Assembly: GCA_910589415.1 (NCBI GenBank)
Contig: OU342630.1
Location: 41,634,012-41,698,011 of the forward strand
Direction of reading: 5' to 3'
DNA length: 64,000 bases
Source of the DNA: Malachius bipustulatus
Lineage: Eukaryota; Arthropoda; Insecta; Coleoptera; Melyridae
Shown piece by piece: positions 21,370 through 31,359 of the stretch. Under the pieces are notes generated by a model. That model searched no databases and had not been told where the DNA came from. It was given only the letters and a program-made list of their open reading frames with translations. Each line of letters starts with the position of its first letter. Within the stretch, counting starts at the first letter, position 1. Both the position numbers and the translations under genes were made by a program.

Positions 21370-22145
21370 ATCATTCATGTTCTTAGATAGTTTAATTTGG
21401 AGTCGAGGCATACTCCGAGGTCTCTGATCTCTGTCACAGATTCAATTTTTGTTTTTTTAGTAAGATGATTTATGTGGGGAAAGCTTTCTAGTAAACGTGA
21501 TATGCTTACACACACTGATATTTAGCTCAAGACAATTTTCGGTGCACCATCCGACGAGATCATCGAGATCTCTTTGAAACGCAAACTCAATACACAGAAC
21601 ACATCAGAATATCGTGCAATCATTCGCAAAGAGTGAGAAGCGTGAGTGGGGCACATTTAATATTATTTATATACTTATACTCATGAGAACAATATTGGAC
21701 CTAAGTGAGTTCTCTGACCAATACAGTTGAAACATCAATAGGGGGTGATCTGAAGACATTTATAGTCACTATCTGTGACCTATTAAGCAGAAAATATTTA
21801 ATACAGGATAATAACGGATCGCCTATAATACCATACTGGCCTAAAGTTTACGTACCAATTATATCGATAGGCAAGCGGTCAAATGCCTTCTTTATGTCAG
21901 GATTACACAGTCGACGAAGAACCCACCTTCAATACAATCATTTTCATAATTTGTAAAAACAAATAGATTTGATTTGGTAGATCTGCCCGAAGATCTGCCT
22001 GTTCCTCTATAATGATATCCTCAACGTGAGCTGTCAATATTTTTGACAAAAGATGATCAAATATTTTAACAAAATTATTATTAATCGATATAAGCCTATA
22101 ATTATTAGAGATCACGGCTCTACTGTCTATATTATATACCATCTT
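21370..22145 (-). pseudogene. Decayed LINE reverse transcriptase (CR1/Jockey-like)
   Basis: Successive minus-strand blocks in several frames match the RT order: NYRLISINNNFVKIFDHLLS (~22140-22040), DIKKAFDRLP (~21900-21870), LGQYGIIGDPLLSCIKYFL (~21840-21790), then DLDDLVGWCTENCLELN (~21580-21520) and IRDLGVCLDSKL (~21430-21400). The YADD block is not readable. Multiple frameshifts and stops mark it as long dead. Confidence 0.75.
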
Positions 22146-22384
22146 ATATAGTAATTTTGGAAATTCTCCAAATCGTATACACCTATTGAATATGCATTGG
22201 TTTCAAAATATTAGCAGCACAGCTTTTTATAAAAAAATATTGTTAGTTCAAATCCAATCCACAACATCTACCAGACCAATAGTATTAGATATTTCAATGA
22301 AGCTTATTTCACAAGTGGACAAGGTATCAGATGGAAACATAGAGCTGTTAAGTACAGTTTGCTATGTCACACTTTGAATGTATA

Positions 22385-22506
22385 CAGGTGTCAATTTCAA
22401 AACTTGTCATCCCTGAATTCTCCCTTGAAAAATGTTTCTCCAAGAAATTGGGAAATATTTTTCAAGGCAGAATTCAGAGGTGGCAAATTTTCAAATTGAA
22501 GCCCTG
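22385..22506. mobile_element. 122-bp palindromic MITE, TA flanks
   Basis: CAGGTGTCAATTTCAAAACT at the left and ...caaattgaagccctg at the right are inverted and sit beside TA. It has the same terminus class as the larger CAGGG elements. Confidence 0.75.
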
Positions 22507-22509
22507 TAT

Positions 22510-23438
22510 AATTCGATTTAAAAAACTTAAAAAAAAGAAACCCGAAGGACGAGTCCAGGCGGGATCTGTCGCAATATCTAGGTCTTGACTAACTTGTTAC
22601 GATATCTTAATTATAGGGAGGTTAATTACGACCTATAATAGGCATATATCGCAGGGTAATCTATATGGTTGAAGTTTATTTCAATATATTATCTTTAAGT
22701 TAATTGTTGATCCTATTACGTACCTGTGACCTTACCCAAAACCTATAGAGCAGCTGCCCGATAGTTGGAGGACAATATCTTGAACCTGGCTGTATAAGAA
22801 TAGCGGATGAAAACTGGAAAAAGTTCTTGGGCGCACATTTTCAGTAGCGAAAAGTAGCTAAGAAGATATTTGGTCTCGGCCACAAACTTTGTTGACGGAA
22901 AGAGAACTAACAGAATTATCAGTTCTATTTTATTTTTTTTACTTGCTAACCCTTAATTTAATTCATGATAATTTGTAACGGACACTAGGGAACATTAATA
23001 TCTTCCCCTCTAAGAATTTGACAGGGTAGAGTAATTCGTTGTAAATGGGTAAGTGGTGAGAAGGCCGTATATTTGAAGTTTTTGTTAATCTACTTGGCAA
23101 GTTGAAATAGGTTAGCTACACATAACAATAGCAATAATTGTTTTCGGTATTTAATTGTTGGGAAGAAAAGAAAACGTTCAAAGAATCTAAAATGATCGAC
23201 CTTTACTGAGATGTGAGTGATGTTACCTAACTTTGTCTCTAGAATTGGAAATCAATTATATTAGGTTAGCTTATATAGCAAGAATAGCAAGAAATAGGGT
23301 TTATTCAGACAATGAAAGTGTCTTCGTCTGGCATTGCACCATTTTTGTTGATTTTTTAATAACATCAATTATTATTCCTGTTACCTACCTGCAATCGTTA
23401 GGTACCGATGGCAGTGGCTCACTTTTACATTACTTATA
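22510..23438. other. No gene recognised
   Basis: AT-rich sequence without visible repeats. The frame at 23233-23439 has no known motif. Confidence 0.35.
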
Positions 23439-23604
23439 GGCCCGTATTCATCAATAAATATAACCCCTGGGGTTATATTTTGGAACATGTTATTGGTCTA
23501 AAACTCGTAGCGTTCGTAGGTTTAGAGCATTAGACCAATCAGCTGTCAGAAAATTCAAAATATAACCCCAGAGTTATATTTTGAAGTTTGATGAATACGG
23601 ACAT
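23439..23604. mobile_element. MITE with gcccgtattcatcaa termini
   Basis: Left ggcccgtattcatcaataaa and right tttgatgaatacggacatta are inverted; an inner palindrome cccctggggttatattttg pairs with aaaatataaccccagag. Its ends resemble those of the MITEs at 33706 and 42146. Confidence 0.75.
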
Positions 23605-24147
23605 TAGTCCAAAAACGTTTACGAAATTTAGTCTAGTACAGCGTACAGCAAGTAATAATCTAAAGGCGTACAAGCAAAAGCAACAACTTTTGATAATCGA
23701 TTTCAGTCGAACTCTCAACGATAGCGGAGTGAATATCGTAAATATTGGATTAACCTAGCAGCTTGGGACTTATGATATGGGTATTGTGTAACACGACATG
23801 CGGGGAATCCTGCAATCGAGCATGTATACTGGCTCTTATACATGGTTTTATATTCCATATGTCGATCTTCTCGATTCGTGAGGATACGTCTAGCGGGAAT
23901 ACTGCATCACTGCAAGCTGTTTCTATTCCAATGAGACAAGGTATCCTTAGAGTATGTATATGTCGCAAGAAGCATATTATAAATTCTGACGTATTATAAA
24001 ACATTCATTAGTCATCTATATTTTTATGTAGCCACGGTATGAATGTAGGTATACATCGTAAACAAAAATGACTTTGAGCTTGAACATCTTTGAGTCAGCT
24101 CTCCCCGCTGAGCTATCAGTGAGCTGTCACTACCCTTTCTTTTGTCT

Positions 24148-25826
24148 TGTGACGAACTCCGGCTTCTGGGAATCTTCACGGTTACGGTTACGTCGGTGTT
24201 ACCACGGGTTGCTCGGGCGCCAGCTTTTTTCTGGAGGTGTGCTCCCCCGGGGAATTCTTCTCGCTAATTTGTATTCCCAATTACCTGAGGTCACATAAAA
24301 CGATACGTTGCCGTATCTTGGTCCCTAGGATAGCTCAGTGAAGAAGAGAGGAAAGCCAGGGGTCGTTTGAAGTTATCGCCGGTACAATGGTGTTCGGGAG
24401 AGCGGTCTTTAGGCGCCCCCTCGAAGAAATGCCGGGCTTCCCTTAAAAGAGCGGAGCTGCAAGCGAGTTGATGCGAGATCGGTGCTGGTGCTGGCGGTAG
24501 TCGGTCGAGATACCTACCTACGTATTCCTGCCGGCGGTCTGTGCCGTTGCGCTCGGCTCGCCGGGCGGTTGGAGCGTCAGATACACGGTACTGGTGTTGG
24601 TGCTGGGGCCGACGGTAGGCACAGATGAGCGAGGCTTATTTATGAGAATGCGGTGGTGCGGGGATCTCGGGATATGGCAGGTTCATTAAATAAAATATAA
24701 TTATGAGGATCGGTGTGAAATAATGATGAACTCGTTCAGGTATAATTAATAACAAGGCTTTATTTACATAAAATAATATTATTTCGAATAATAAATTAAT
24801 GTTAACGCAATTTGAGAAAAATAAATTAATATCCCTCGGAATAGTAAAATAACGGTGATTAAATGCAAAAAATGAACAATGAAATTAATATAATACACTT
24901 CCCTAACCCAAATAATTATGGAGGGTGACTTAATGCTCTGAAGGGCTGCGGTAAAAATCAAGCTTTATCGGGGATCAACGGTCATGAGCGAGTGAATGAG
25001 ATCAACGGGGCTAATTTGACAAAATAGTAATTGAATTCCTAGGACTAGATGCCTCTAATTGGGATATGGTTACCTAACTACACGGATTATGGTGCGGGGG
25101 TGTGGTGAGAGATCTGGGAGAGTCGGTTATGATGGAAATCAATTAGGTACGGGGTTAATCGCCGGTCTCAGCTTCCCAGTCACAGGGGGAACCGCTTTTA
25201 CTGCCTATCTTACGTCTAGAAGTACTAGCGGACCTTTCTATGACCTTCGAGGGTGGCGATGGGCGTCGGGAATAACCGGAGAGTGGGTATGAACAGGATT
25301 AGGATGTCTACGGTGAATTATTAGAATCAAATCGGGCACCTACCTCGGTTTCGGTTGATCGGCGGTTATAAGTTGTACTGGGGCTCTTTAAACACTTTAC
25401 TTCTGGTTCACAGCGGGACTCTATTCTAGTTCAACGGTTCGGCAACTAGCGGGAACGTCGTCGGAGAAAAAGAGAGAGGCTGAGCGTTAAAAATGCGCCC
25501 GTATTTATACTCTCCCTATCTTATTTTTCGGTGGCTATCGCGGAGAAAAAATGGTAATCGGCGTTTTTACGTTGACTCTGGTTGATTACTGTCATGAATT
25601 GACTCTAAAATGCACCGAATTAGGTACCACTAAAATTTGCGAATGCATAAAAAATCTCAAAACTTCGTGAATTCTAACAACAACCGGGCTTATCTATAAA
25701 ATTTAATGCGTCTTTAATTTTACAGGATTGATCGGAAATAATTATTATTGGGTTTTCATAAAATTAAATCTATTTCTAATTGCTAATTATTGTAAAATGA
25801 AGGCGAAATTACACGACTTCATTACA
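24148..25826 (-). repeat. 3' LTR
   Basis: 1679 bp, identical in length to the other LTR. On the minus strand it lies at the 3' end. It begins TGTGACGAACTCC on plus and ends ...ttcattaca. The preceding gtct is the target duplication. Confidence 0.95.
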
Positions 25827-25840
25827 TCACCCCTCCCTCG
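25827..25840 (-). promoter_or_regulatory. Polypurine tract
   Basis: On minus, GAGGGAGGGGTGA directly abuts the 3' LTR, as needed for plus-strand DNA priming. Confidence 0.8.
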
Positions 25841-26026
25841 GTAAAACGAAAGCCACCGGTTTTCGTTTTGACTGCAAAGAAATGAAATTACTGCGGGGTT
25901 GATCTCCTAACTCTCATAACTACTGGTCAACGGATAGACCCTAATTAACGCGAATAAACTCAGCCCATCAGAACATATCACAATTCACCCTTACCCTTGA
26001 CTTAATTCATCGACGGCGGGTCCTCT

Positions 26027-27934
26027 TCATTTCCCGAGCCGGGCTGTGCTCGTTGTGGGCCGTCTCACGGCCTGGTACGACGTATAAGCGTCGGTTGAGG
26101 CGCCTGTCTCGGAGATTCCGCGACGATGCACGGCCTGGCGTGCGCAGAAGGGGCACTGGACTGCCTTGTCGGCCGTGCTGACGGCGGCCAGCTGTCGCGT
26201 AGGTGAACCCCCCGTCCGGCGGCTCCTTGTGGCTCCATCTTGCGTCTTCTGGCGCCGGGATGGCGCTGATCCGGCAGAACAGGGGCAGTTCCGGGACAGC
26301 ACACCCTCTCGTCGACACCGTGAGCAGAACAGCTTGGCAACTCCACCACAGGCGCTCCGGTAGTGGCCTATGTCCCCGCAGCGCCAGCAGAGCACGGCGT
26401 CCCTTTTGGATGCGGTTCGAGACTGCCGCACCTCCTCTCGGTGGACATCTGTCTTCGGCGGCGGCGGCGGACCTCCCTCGGTTGACGTCTTGCGTGTTCC
26501 CGGCGGAGAATAACATACCGGCGGTCCGGGCTCGGGAGACGGGGTGTCGGTGAATGTGCAGCTGATCGACGGAGGAGTTCTGAATTCATATGTCAATTCG
26601 AACTCGGAGTCGGACATCCTGGTACCTCGGTATTTCGGTTTGTCGATAGCAGAACGGGACAAAAAATCATCCATATCGTTAGATGCCCCTTTAATGCGGT
26701 GACTGGCCACGTCGGTGGTGCCACGTACCTTCGCAAATTCGGCCATCTGCCTCTTTGGAAATTCTCCCAGCTGGCAACGCTGTTGCGGAGAAAAATCACC
26801 GGCTAGCGCCGGCTCTAGCGCTGTAGGCGCCGGCTCTGGCGCAGTAGGCGCCATATCGGTCGACTGCGCTGCTGCTACAGAAGCGCCTAGTATGGGCGAG
26901 GTGCTTGCCGGTTGTCTCCGGGCCACCTTCGAGCGGACGCGGGGTCGGTTGTGTCGCCTGCGAGGCTCCGTCGGCTGATCGCCGAGCACAGGCTTCTTTT
27001 CCGCGTTAGGCACAACAGCAGTACTTGAACGTCGGACCCTGCCCTGGCGTAGCTGACTCAGGACGGCGGCAGGCGCAGCTACCATTCTCGATCGGCGAGG
27101 TTTGCTACGTTTCCGGCCGGTGAGCGGGCGGTCATGGGTTCCATCGACGGCGTTGGCGGGTCGGAACGGTGCGGCGGTCTCGCCGGTCGGTAGTTGATGG
27201 TGCTGGTGTTTTTGAGCGGTAACTGCGCGGTTGCCAGACGTCGCTATAAGTCCTGATTCGGCCGTGTGAAATTGGGTGACGCCGCTCGCCTTCCGACGGT
27301 CGTTTCCCATCGGTGGGGCGCGGAGAGGATACCTTTGGCCTTTGATACGCGCCTCTCGCGTACCCAGGTCCAGCGAAAAATCGGTGCAGCCCAATGTGTC
27401 CATACCTAGGACTAGGTCCACCGGCGACGTCGGCAATGCCAGGCCTGCTACCTGCAACTTCTCTTGGCCGATGATTAGGTCTAGCAGGAACGTCTCTCGG
27501 ATCGGCACCGAGGTGCCGTCGGCGACTCGTGCCGATGTCCCTTGGTACTTGCGGACGCGGACTCCGTTCTCTCGGCAATGTTGTATCACCCTCTGGCCTA
27601 TGAATGAGCGGGTCGCCCCGGTGTCGATGAGCGCCTCGAACTCTTTCCCCTTTATGCTCACAATCAAGAACGGTCTGGTTTCTGGATCTAAGCTGTTGGT
27701 GGCGGCGGTACCGGGGGTAGCTATGGGGGCGGCGGCGACGACGGGGGCGGCGACTATATGGGCGGCGGCGGCGGTGTCGATGGGGGCGGCGGTGGCGGTG
27801 GTGGCGGCGGTGTTGTTGGCGGTAATGTCAATGGGGGTGGCGGTGGCGGCGGCGGTGACGGCGGCGGCGGGGGCTTTTCGGTTATTCGGGGCGGGTATCC
27901 GTTGTATCGGCGTGTTTACCCGCCCCGCACCTCG
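26027..27934 (-). CDS. Protease-bearing pro ORF with C-terminal zinc knuckles, reached by -1 frameshift
   Basis: The frame is open from upstream of 28219 to the TGA at 26027-26029, overlapping the end of gag; ribosomes should enter at 27934. After an Ala/Thr-rich linker comes an aspartic protease: FEALIDTGATRSFI (catalytic DTG, ~27625) and VLGMDTLG. Where RT should follow there is a ~330-residue polar segment. It contains MAEFAKVRGTTDVASHRIK, resembling the linker before Gypsy RT, which then jumps to unrelated sequence. The C-terminus (~26389-26280) has CWRCGDIGHYRSAC plus FCSRCRREGVLSRNCPC, a second copy of the Gag zinc-knuckle module, and later CPFC. The predicted Gag-Pro fusion is 1138 residues. 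Confidence 0.85.
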   Translation of the reverse strand, partial: RGAGRVNTPIQRIPAPNNRKAPAAAVTAAATATPIDITANNTAATTATAAPIDTAAAAHIVAAPVVAAAPIATPGTAATNSLDPETRPFLIVSIKGKEFEALIDTGATRSFIGQRVIQHCRENGVRVRKYQGTSARVADGTSVPIRETFLLDLIIGQEKLQVAGLALPTSPVDLVLGMDTLGCTDFSLDLGTREARIKGQRYPLRAPPMGNDRRKASGVTQFHTAESGLIATSGNRAVTAQKHQHHQLPTGETAAPFRPANAVDGTHDRPLTGRKRSKPRRSRMVAAPAAVLSQLRQGRVRRSSTAVVPNAEKKPVLGDQPTEPRRRHNRPRVRSKVARRQPASTSPILGASVAAAQSTDMAPTAPEPAPTALEPALAGDFSPQQRCQLGEFPKRQMAEFAKVRGTTDVASHRIKGASNDMDDFLSRSAIDKPKYRGTRMSDSEFELTYEFRTPPSISCTFTDTPSPEPGPPVCYSPPGTRKTSTEGGPPPPPKTDVHREEVRQSRTASKRDAVLCWRCGDIGHYRSACGGVAKLFCSRCRREGVLSRNCPCSAGSAPSRRQKTQDGATRSRRTGGSPTRQLAAVSTADKAVQCPFCARQAVHRRGISETGASTDAYTSYQAVRRPTTSTARLGK

Positions 27935-27940
27935 TTTCCC
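27887..27940 (-). promoter_or_regulatory. -1 ribosomal frameshift signal
   Basis: The heptamer G GGA AAC (27940-27934) lies in the gag frame as X XXY YYZ. It is followed by a 6-nt spacer and a perfect 11-bp stem: CGGGGCGGGTA (27927-27917) pairs with TACCCGCCCCG (27897-27887) around a 19-nt loop. Slipping back one base joins gag exactly to the protease frame (…GGG AAA CGA GGT…). The gag stop (27918-27916) lies at the stem/loop junction, so it follows the slip site by 15 nt. Confidence 0.9.
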
Positions 27941-29442
27941 GGATGCGGACAGTCGCACTTCCTGGACAATATTCCGGGCCGCTCGCAACGGGAGCAGAAC
28001 AGCTTCGGTTGTCCCGTACACTGGCTGCGGTAGTGGCCAGCCTCTCCGCAGCGCCAGCAGATCGCTCGGGAGTTGTCTCGACCTAGGGTAGGCGGGGTGA
28101 ATCGCACGATCTCCTTCACTGCGGGCACAACGGCGGTTTCGCTGGCCTCGATCGCCCGCCGAGGTGGTGAAGGCGTCCGTTGTAGGCGGCTGCGCGGTCG
28201 CCATTCTTCCCTTGTCCATCGGGAGCGGTTGGTGGCGGCGGTGTCGGGGGCGGCGGTGTCGGGGGCGGCTGCGACAGGGGCGGCGATGCTGTGGGCGGCG
28301 GAGCGGAGCTCGGCCAGGACGTCTTGTGCGGTTTTGGCGTCCTCCATCAAGGCTCGGACGTCTTCGTATCTCCGGCTCCAGAGCAGCTGTTTGAGTTCGG
28401 GCCTGAGGTTCCGCTTAACCCAGTCGAGCTCGCGATGAGGCGAGATGGCTCCGTGACGCCTACACAGCGTCTGCATCGCGGTGATATACTGGAGCACATC
28501 TTCGCAGGGCCCCTGGACACGGTGGCTGATCTCGGTCTCCAGGTGGAACAAATAATCGTTCCTCTGAAAATAACTACGGAACGCTTGGATAAAGCCGGAC
28601 CACGTCGTCATCACCATCGAGTTGTTGCGGTACCATGCTAAACACTCGTCTTCTAATAGGAGGGGCATGGCGTGGAGCATGCGTGCTCCACTCACCCCGT
28701 ATATCTCCCGGAGTTCTTCCAACCTTTCCAGGAAGTCGGCGGCGTCGCTTCGGCCGTCGTATCTCAGGTTCCATGACGTCACATTCGGTGGTTCCATTGG
28801 TTCGGCTGTGCTTCGGGCCGGTTGTCCACCAGCGGGGACGTGAAGGGGGAGCGTATAGAACGTCGAAGTAGGAGGAGTGAGCGGCCGCATGCTGGGTGGC
28901 GGAAGCATGGTCGGGGGCGGCGGCGGTTGACTGGCCGGTGCGGTCCCCGTGAAGTGATGCGTCGATGCGGAGGTCGGTACGCACGTCTTCGTGACGGGCG
29001 GCGGAAGAATGGTCGGGGGCGGCGGCGGTTGACTGGCTGGTGCGGTCCAGGTGAGGGGATATGTCGCTGCTGATGCCGGTACAAACTTGGGAGCCGTCCA
29101 CGTTGTCACAGTTGGCGTCATGACGGTTGCCGATACCGGAGGGGCGGCGTGCTCGGGGGCGGTGGTCTCGCTCTTAGCCGGGGGGTTCGGACGGGACCCC
29201 GTGAGCGACTTGAACCACCCTGACAACAGCCGACGTTTCTCCTCGACGGTCCCTTCGTGTGGGCGACCCAACTTCGCCAACTCTCGGTCCAACTCGTCCT
29301 TTTTCAGCTTGTAGATCCATGAAGTGCGGATTTCCGGGGCTTCGGGATCAGCCAGGCAATTGAACGGGTCGGATTCGGAGCTGGTTCCAACGGTGGTCCC
29401 ACAGGCGCCTAGTTGGTCTTCCTCTCCTTCGTTCTTCGACAT
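27916..29442 (-). CDS. Gag polyprotein of the LTR retrotransposon
   Basis: 508 residues from the ATG at 29442. Residues ~40-80 (WIYKLKKDELDRELAKLG, EEKRRLL) resemble a SAP-like helix motif often seen at the front of insect Gypsy Gags. Next is a Pro-rich linker with an internal duplication (ASQPPPPPTILPPP / ASQPPPPPTMLPPP). A Retrotrans_gag-type capsid region follows at ~225-345 (DAADFLERLEELREIYGV, DECLAWYRNN, FRSYFQRNDY). The C-terminus has the knuckle CWRCGEAGHYRSQC (CX2CX4HX4C) from ~462, then a second Cys cluster FCSRCERPGILSRKCDC. Gag would package element RNA. The frame is intact, with a frameshift site near its end. Confidence 0.9.
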   Translation of the reverse strand: MSKNEGEEDQLGACGTTVGTSSESDPFNCLADPEAPEIRTSWIYKLKKDELDRELAKLGRPHEGTVEEKRRLLSGWFKSLTGSRPNPPAKSETTAPEHAAPPVSATVMTPTVTTWTAPKFVPASAATYPLTWTAPASQPPPPPTILPPPVTKTCVPTSASTHHFTGTAPASQPPPPPTMLPPPSMRPLTPPTSTFYTLPLHVPAGGQPARSTAEPMEPPNVTSWNLRYDGRSDAADFLERLEELREIYGVSGARMLHAMPLLLEDECLAWYRNNSMVMTTWSGFIQAFRSYFQRNDYLFHLETEISHRVQGPCEDVLQYITAMQTLCRRHGAISPHRELDWVKRNLRPELKQLLWSRRYEDVRALMEDAKTAQDVLAELRSAAHSIAAPVAAAPDTAAPDTAATNRSRWTREEWRPRSRLQRTPSPPRRAIEASETAVVPAVKEIVRFTPPTLGRDNSRAICWRCGEAGHYRSQCTGQPKLFCSRCERPGILSRKCDCPHPGNEVRGG

Positions 29443-29651
29443 CTCCGACGGACTTTATTATTACCTTTCAAAAAAAATAAAAGGCGAAGACAAGCGGATG
29501 AGACGGGTGAAAGAAATCGGGCTCCACCAATGATCGGATAAACTATTACGGTACTGGTTGACTTCAAAAACGGCAAAAAACGGAAACTTCTTCAGGTCTC
29601 TGCTCTATGTCTTCAGAATCTTCAGGTCTGCTCTGTTTTTGAAAACTTCAT

Positions 29652-29669
29652 GTCCCTGCTCGGGCGCCA
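29652..29669 (-). promoter_or_regulatory. Primer-binding site, tRNA-Lys type
   Basis: Minus strand TGGCGCCCGAGCAGGGAC, 7 nt inside the 5' LTR. It differs at one position from the well-known tRNA-Lys(TTT) primer-binding sequence of other retroelements. Confidence 0.85.
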
Positions 29670-29676
29670 GAGTTTA

Positions 29677-31355
29677 TGTGACGAACTCCGGCTTCTGGGA
29701 ATCTTCACGGTTACGGTTACGTCGGTGTTACCACGGGTTGCTCGGGCGCCAGCTTTTTTCTGGAGGTGTGCTCCCCCGGGGAATTCTTCTCGCTAATTTG
29801 TATTCCCAATTACCTGAGGTCACATAAAACGATACGTTGCCGTATCTTGGTCCCTAGGATAGCTCAGTGAAGAAGAGAGGAAAGCCAGGGGTCGTTTGAA
29901 GTTATCGCCGGTACAATGGTGTTCGGGAGAGCGGTCTTTAGGCGCCCCCTCGAAGAAATGCCGGGCTTCCCTTAAAAGAGCGGAGCTGCAAGCGAGTTGA
30001 TGCGAGATCGGTGCTGGTGCTGGCGGTAGTCGGTCGAGATACCTACCTACGTATTCCTGCCGGCGGTCTGTGCCGTTGCGCTCGGCTCGCCGGGCGGTTG
30101 GAGCGTCAGATACACGGTACTGGTGTTGGTGCTGGGGCCGACGGTAGGCACAGATGAGCGAGGCTTATTTATGAGAATGCGGTGGTGCGGGGATCTCGGG
30201 ATATGGCAGGTTCATTAAATAAAATATAATTATGAGGATCGGTGTGAAATAATGATGAACTCGTTCAGGTATAATTAATAACAAGGCTTTATTTACATAA
30301 AATAATATTATTTCGAATAATAAATTAATGTTAACGCAATTTGAGAAAAATAAATTAATATCCCTCGGAATAGTAAAATAACGGTGATTAAATGCAAAAA
30401 ATGAACAATGAAATTAATATAATACACTTCCCTAACCCAAATAATTATGGAGGGTGACTTAATGCTCTGAAGGGCTGCGGTAAAAATCAAGCTTTATCGG
30501 GGATCAACGGTCATGAGCGAGTGAATGAGATCAACGGGGCTAATTTGACAAAATAGTAATTGAATTCCTAGGACTAGATGCCTCTAACTGGGATATGGTT
30601 ACCTAACTACACGGATTATGGTGCGGGGGTGTGGTGAGAGATCTGGGAGAGTCGGTTATGATGGAAATCAATTAGGTACGGGGTTAATCGCCGGTCTCAG
30701 CTTCCCAGTCACAGGGGGAACCGCTTTTACTGCCTATCTTACGTCTAGAAGTACTACCGGACCTTTCTATGACCTTCGAGGGTGGCGATGGGCGTCGGGA
30801 ATAACCGGAGAGTGGGTATGAACAGGATTAGGATGTCTACGGTGAATTATTAGAATCAAATCGGGCACCTACCTCGGTTTCGGTTGATCGGCGGTTATAA
30901 GTTGTACTGGGGCTCTTTAAACACTTTACTTCTGGTTCACAGCGGGACTCTATTCTAGTTCAACGGTTCGGCAACTAGCGGGAACGTCGTCGGAGAAAAA
31001 GAGAGAGGCTGAGCGTTAAAAATGCGCCCGTATTTATACTCTCCCTATCTTATTTTTCGGTGGCTATCGCGGAGAAAAAATGGTAATCGGCGTTTTTACG
31101 TTGACTCTGGTTGATTACTGTCATGAATTGACTCTAAAATGCACCGAATTAGGTACCACTAAAATTTGCGAATGCATAAAAAATCTCAAAACTTCGTGAA
31201 TTCTAACAACAACCGGGCTTATCTATAAAATTTAATGCGTCTTTAATTTTACAGGATTGATCGGAAATAATTATTATTGGGTTTTCATAAAATTAAATCT
31301 ATTTCTAATTGCTAATTATTGTAAAATGAAGGCGAAATTACACGACTTCATTACA
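29677..31355 (-). repeat. 5' LTR
   Basis: 1679 bp, upstream of gag on the minus strand. It contains a TATA box (31038-31031) and AATAAA signals near 30289, consistent with a short U3 and a long R-U5. Two base differences from the 3' LTR were seen. Confidence 0.95.
31031..31038 (-). promoter_or_regulatory. LTR TATA box
   Basis: Minus-strand TATAAATA preceded by GGAGAG and followed by CGGGCGC, ~320 bp into the LTR. The twin is at 25502-25509. It is the likely RNA polymerase II promoter of the element, with start ~25-30 nt further on minus. Confidence 0.7.
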
Positions 31356-31359
31356 GTCT

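Larger units (their letters stand above)
24148..31355 (-). mobile_element. Non-autonomous LTR retrotransposon (Ty3/Gypsy-like gag-pro only)
   Basis: A complete 7208-bp insertion: two 1679-bp LTRs (TG...CA type), a 4-bp target duplication gtct (24144-24147 and 31356-31359), a PBS, a polypurine tract, gag, and a frameshifted protease-bearing ORF. Only two LTR differences were found by eye (25059/30588 T/C and 25228/30757 G/C), so insertion is recent. The 3850-bp internal region has no RT, RNase H or integrase, so mobilisation would need proteins from a relative. The coding part is far GC-richer than its surroundings. Confidence 0.92.

Noticed and set aside
24068..24298. 76-residue plus-strand frame at the LTR edge (twin at 29558-29827)
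   Set aside because: The shared part is LTR sequence read on the non-coding strand; it appears in both LTRs by duplication only.
26007..26589. Alternative minus-strand frames over the second zinc-knuckle region
   Set aside because: Overlap the protease-bearing ORF in other frames and lack any domain; shadows.
27276..28871. Plus-strand frames (including a Gly-rich one) over the gag/pro region
   Set aside because: Antisense shadows of the GC-rich Ala/Pro-coding retrotransposon ORFs.
28574..29101. Minus-strand 175-residue frame inside gag
   Set aside because: Out of frame with gag, Arg/His/Pro-rich shadow of the capsid and Pro-rich regions; no motif.
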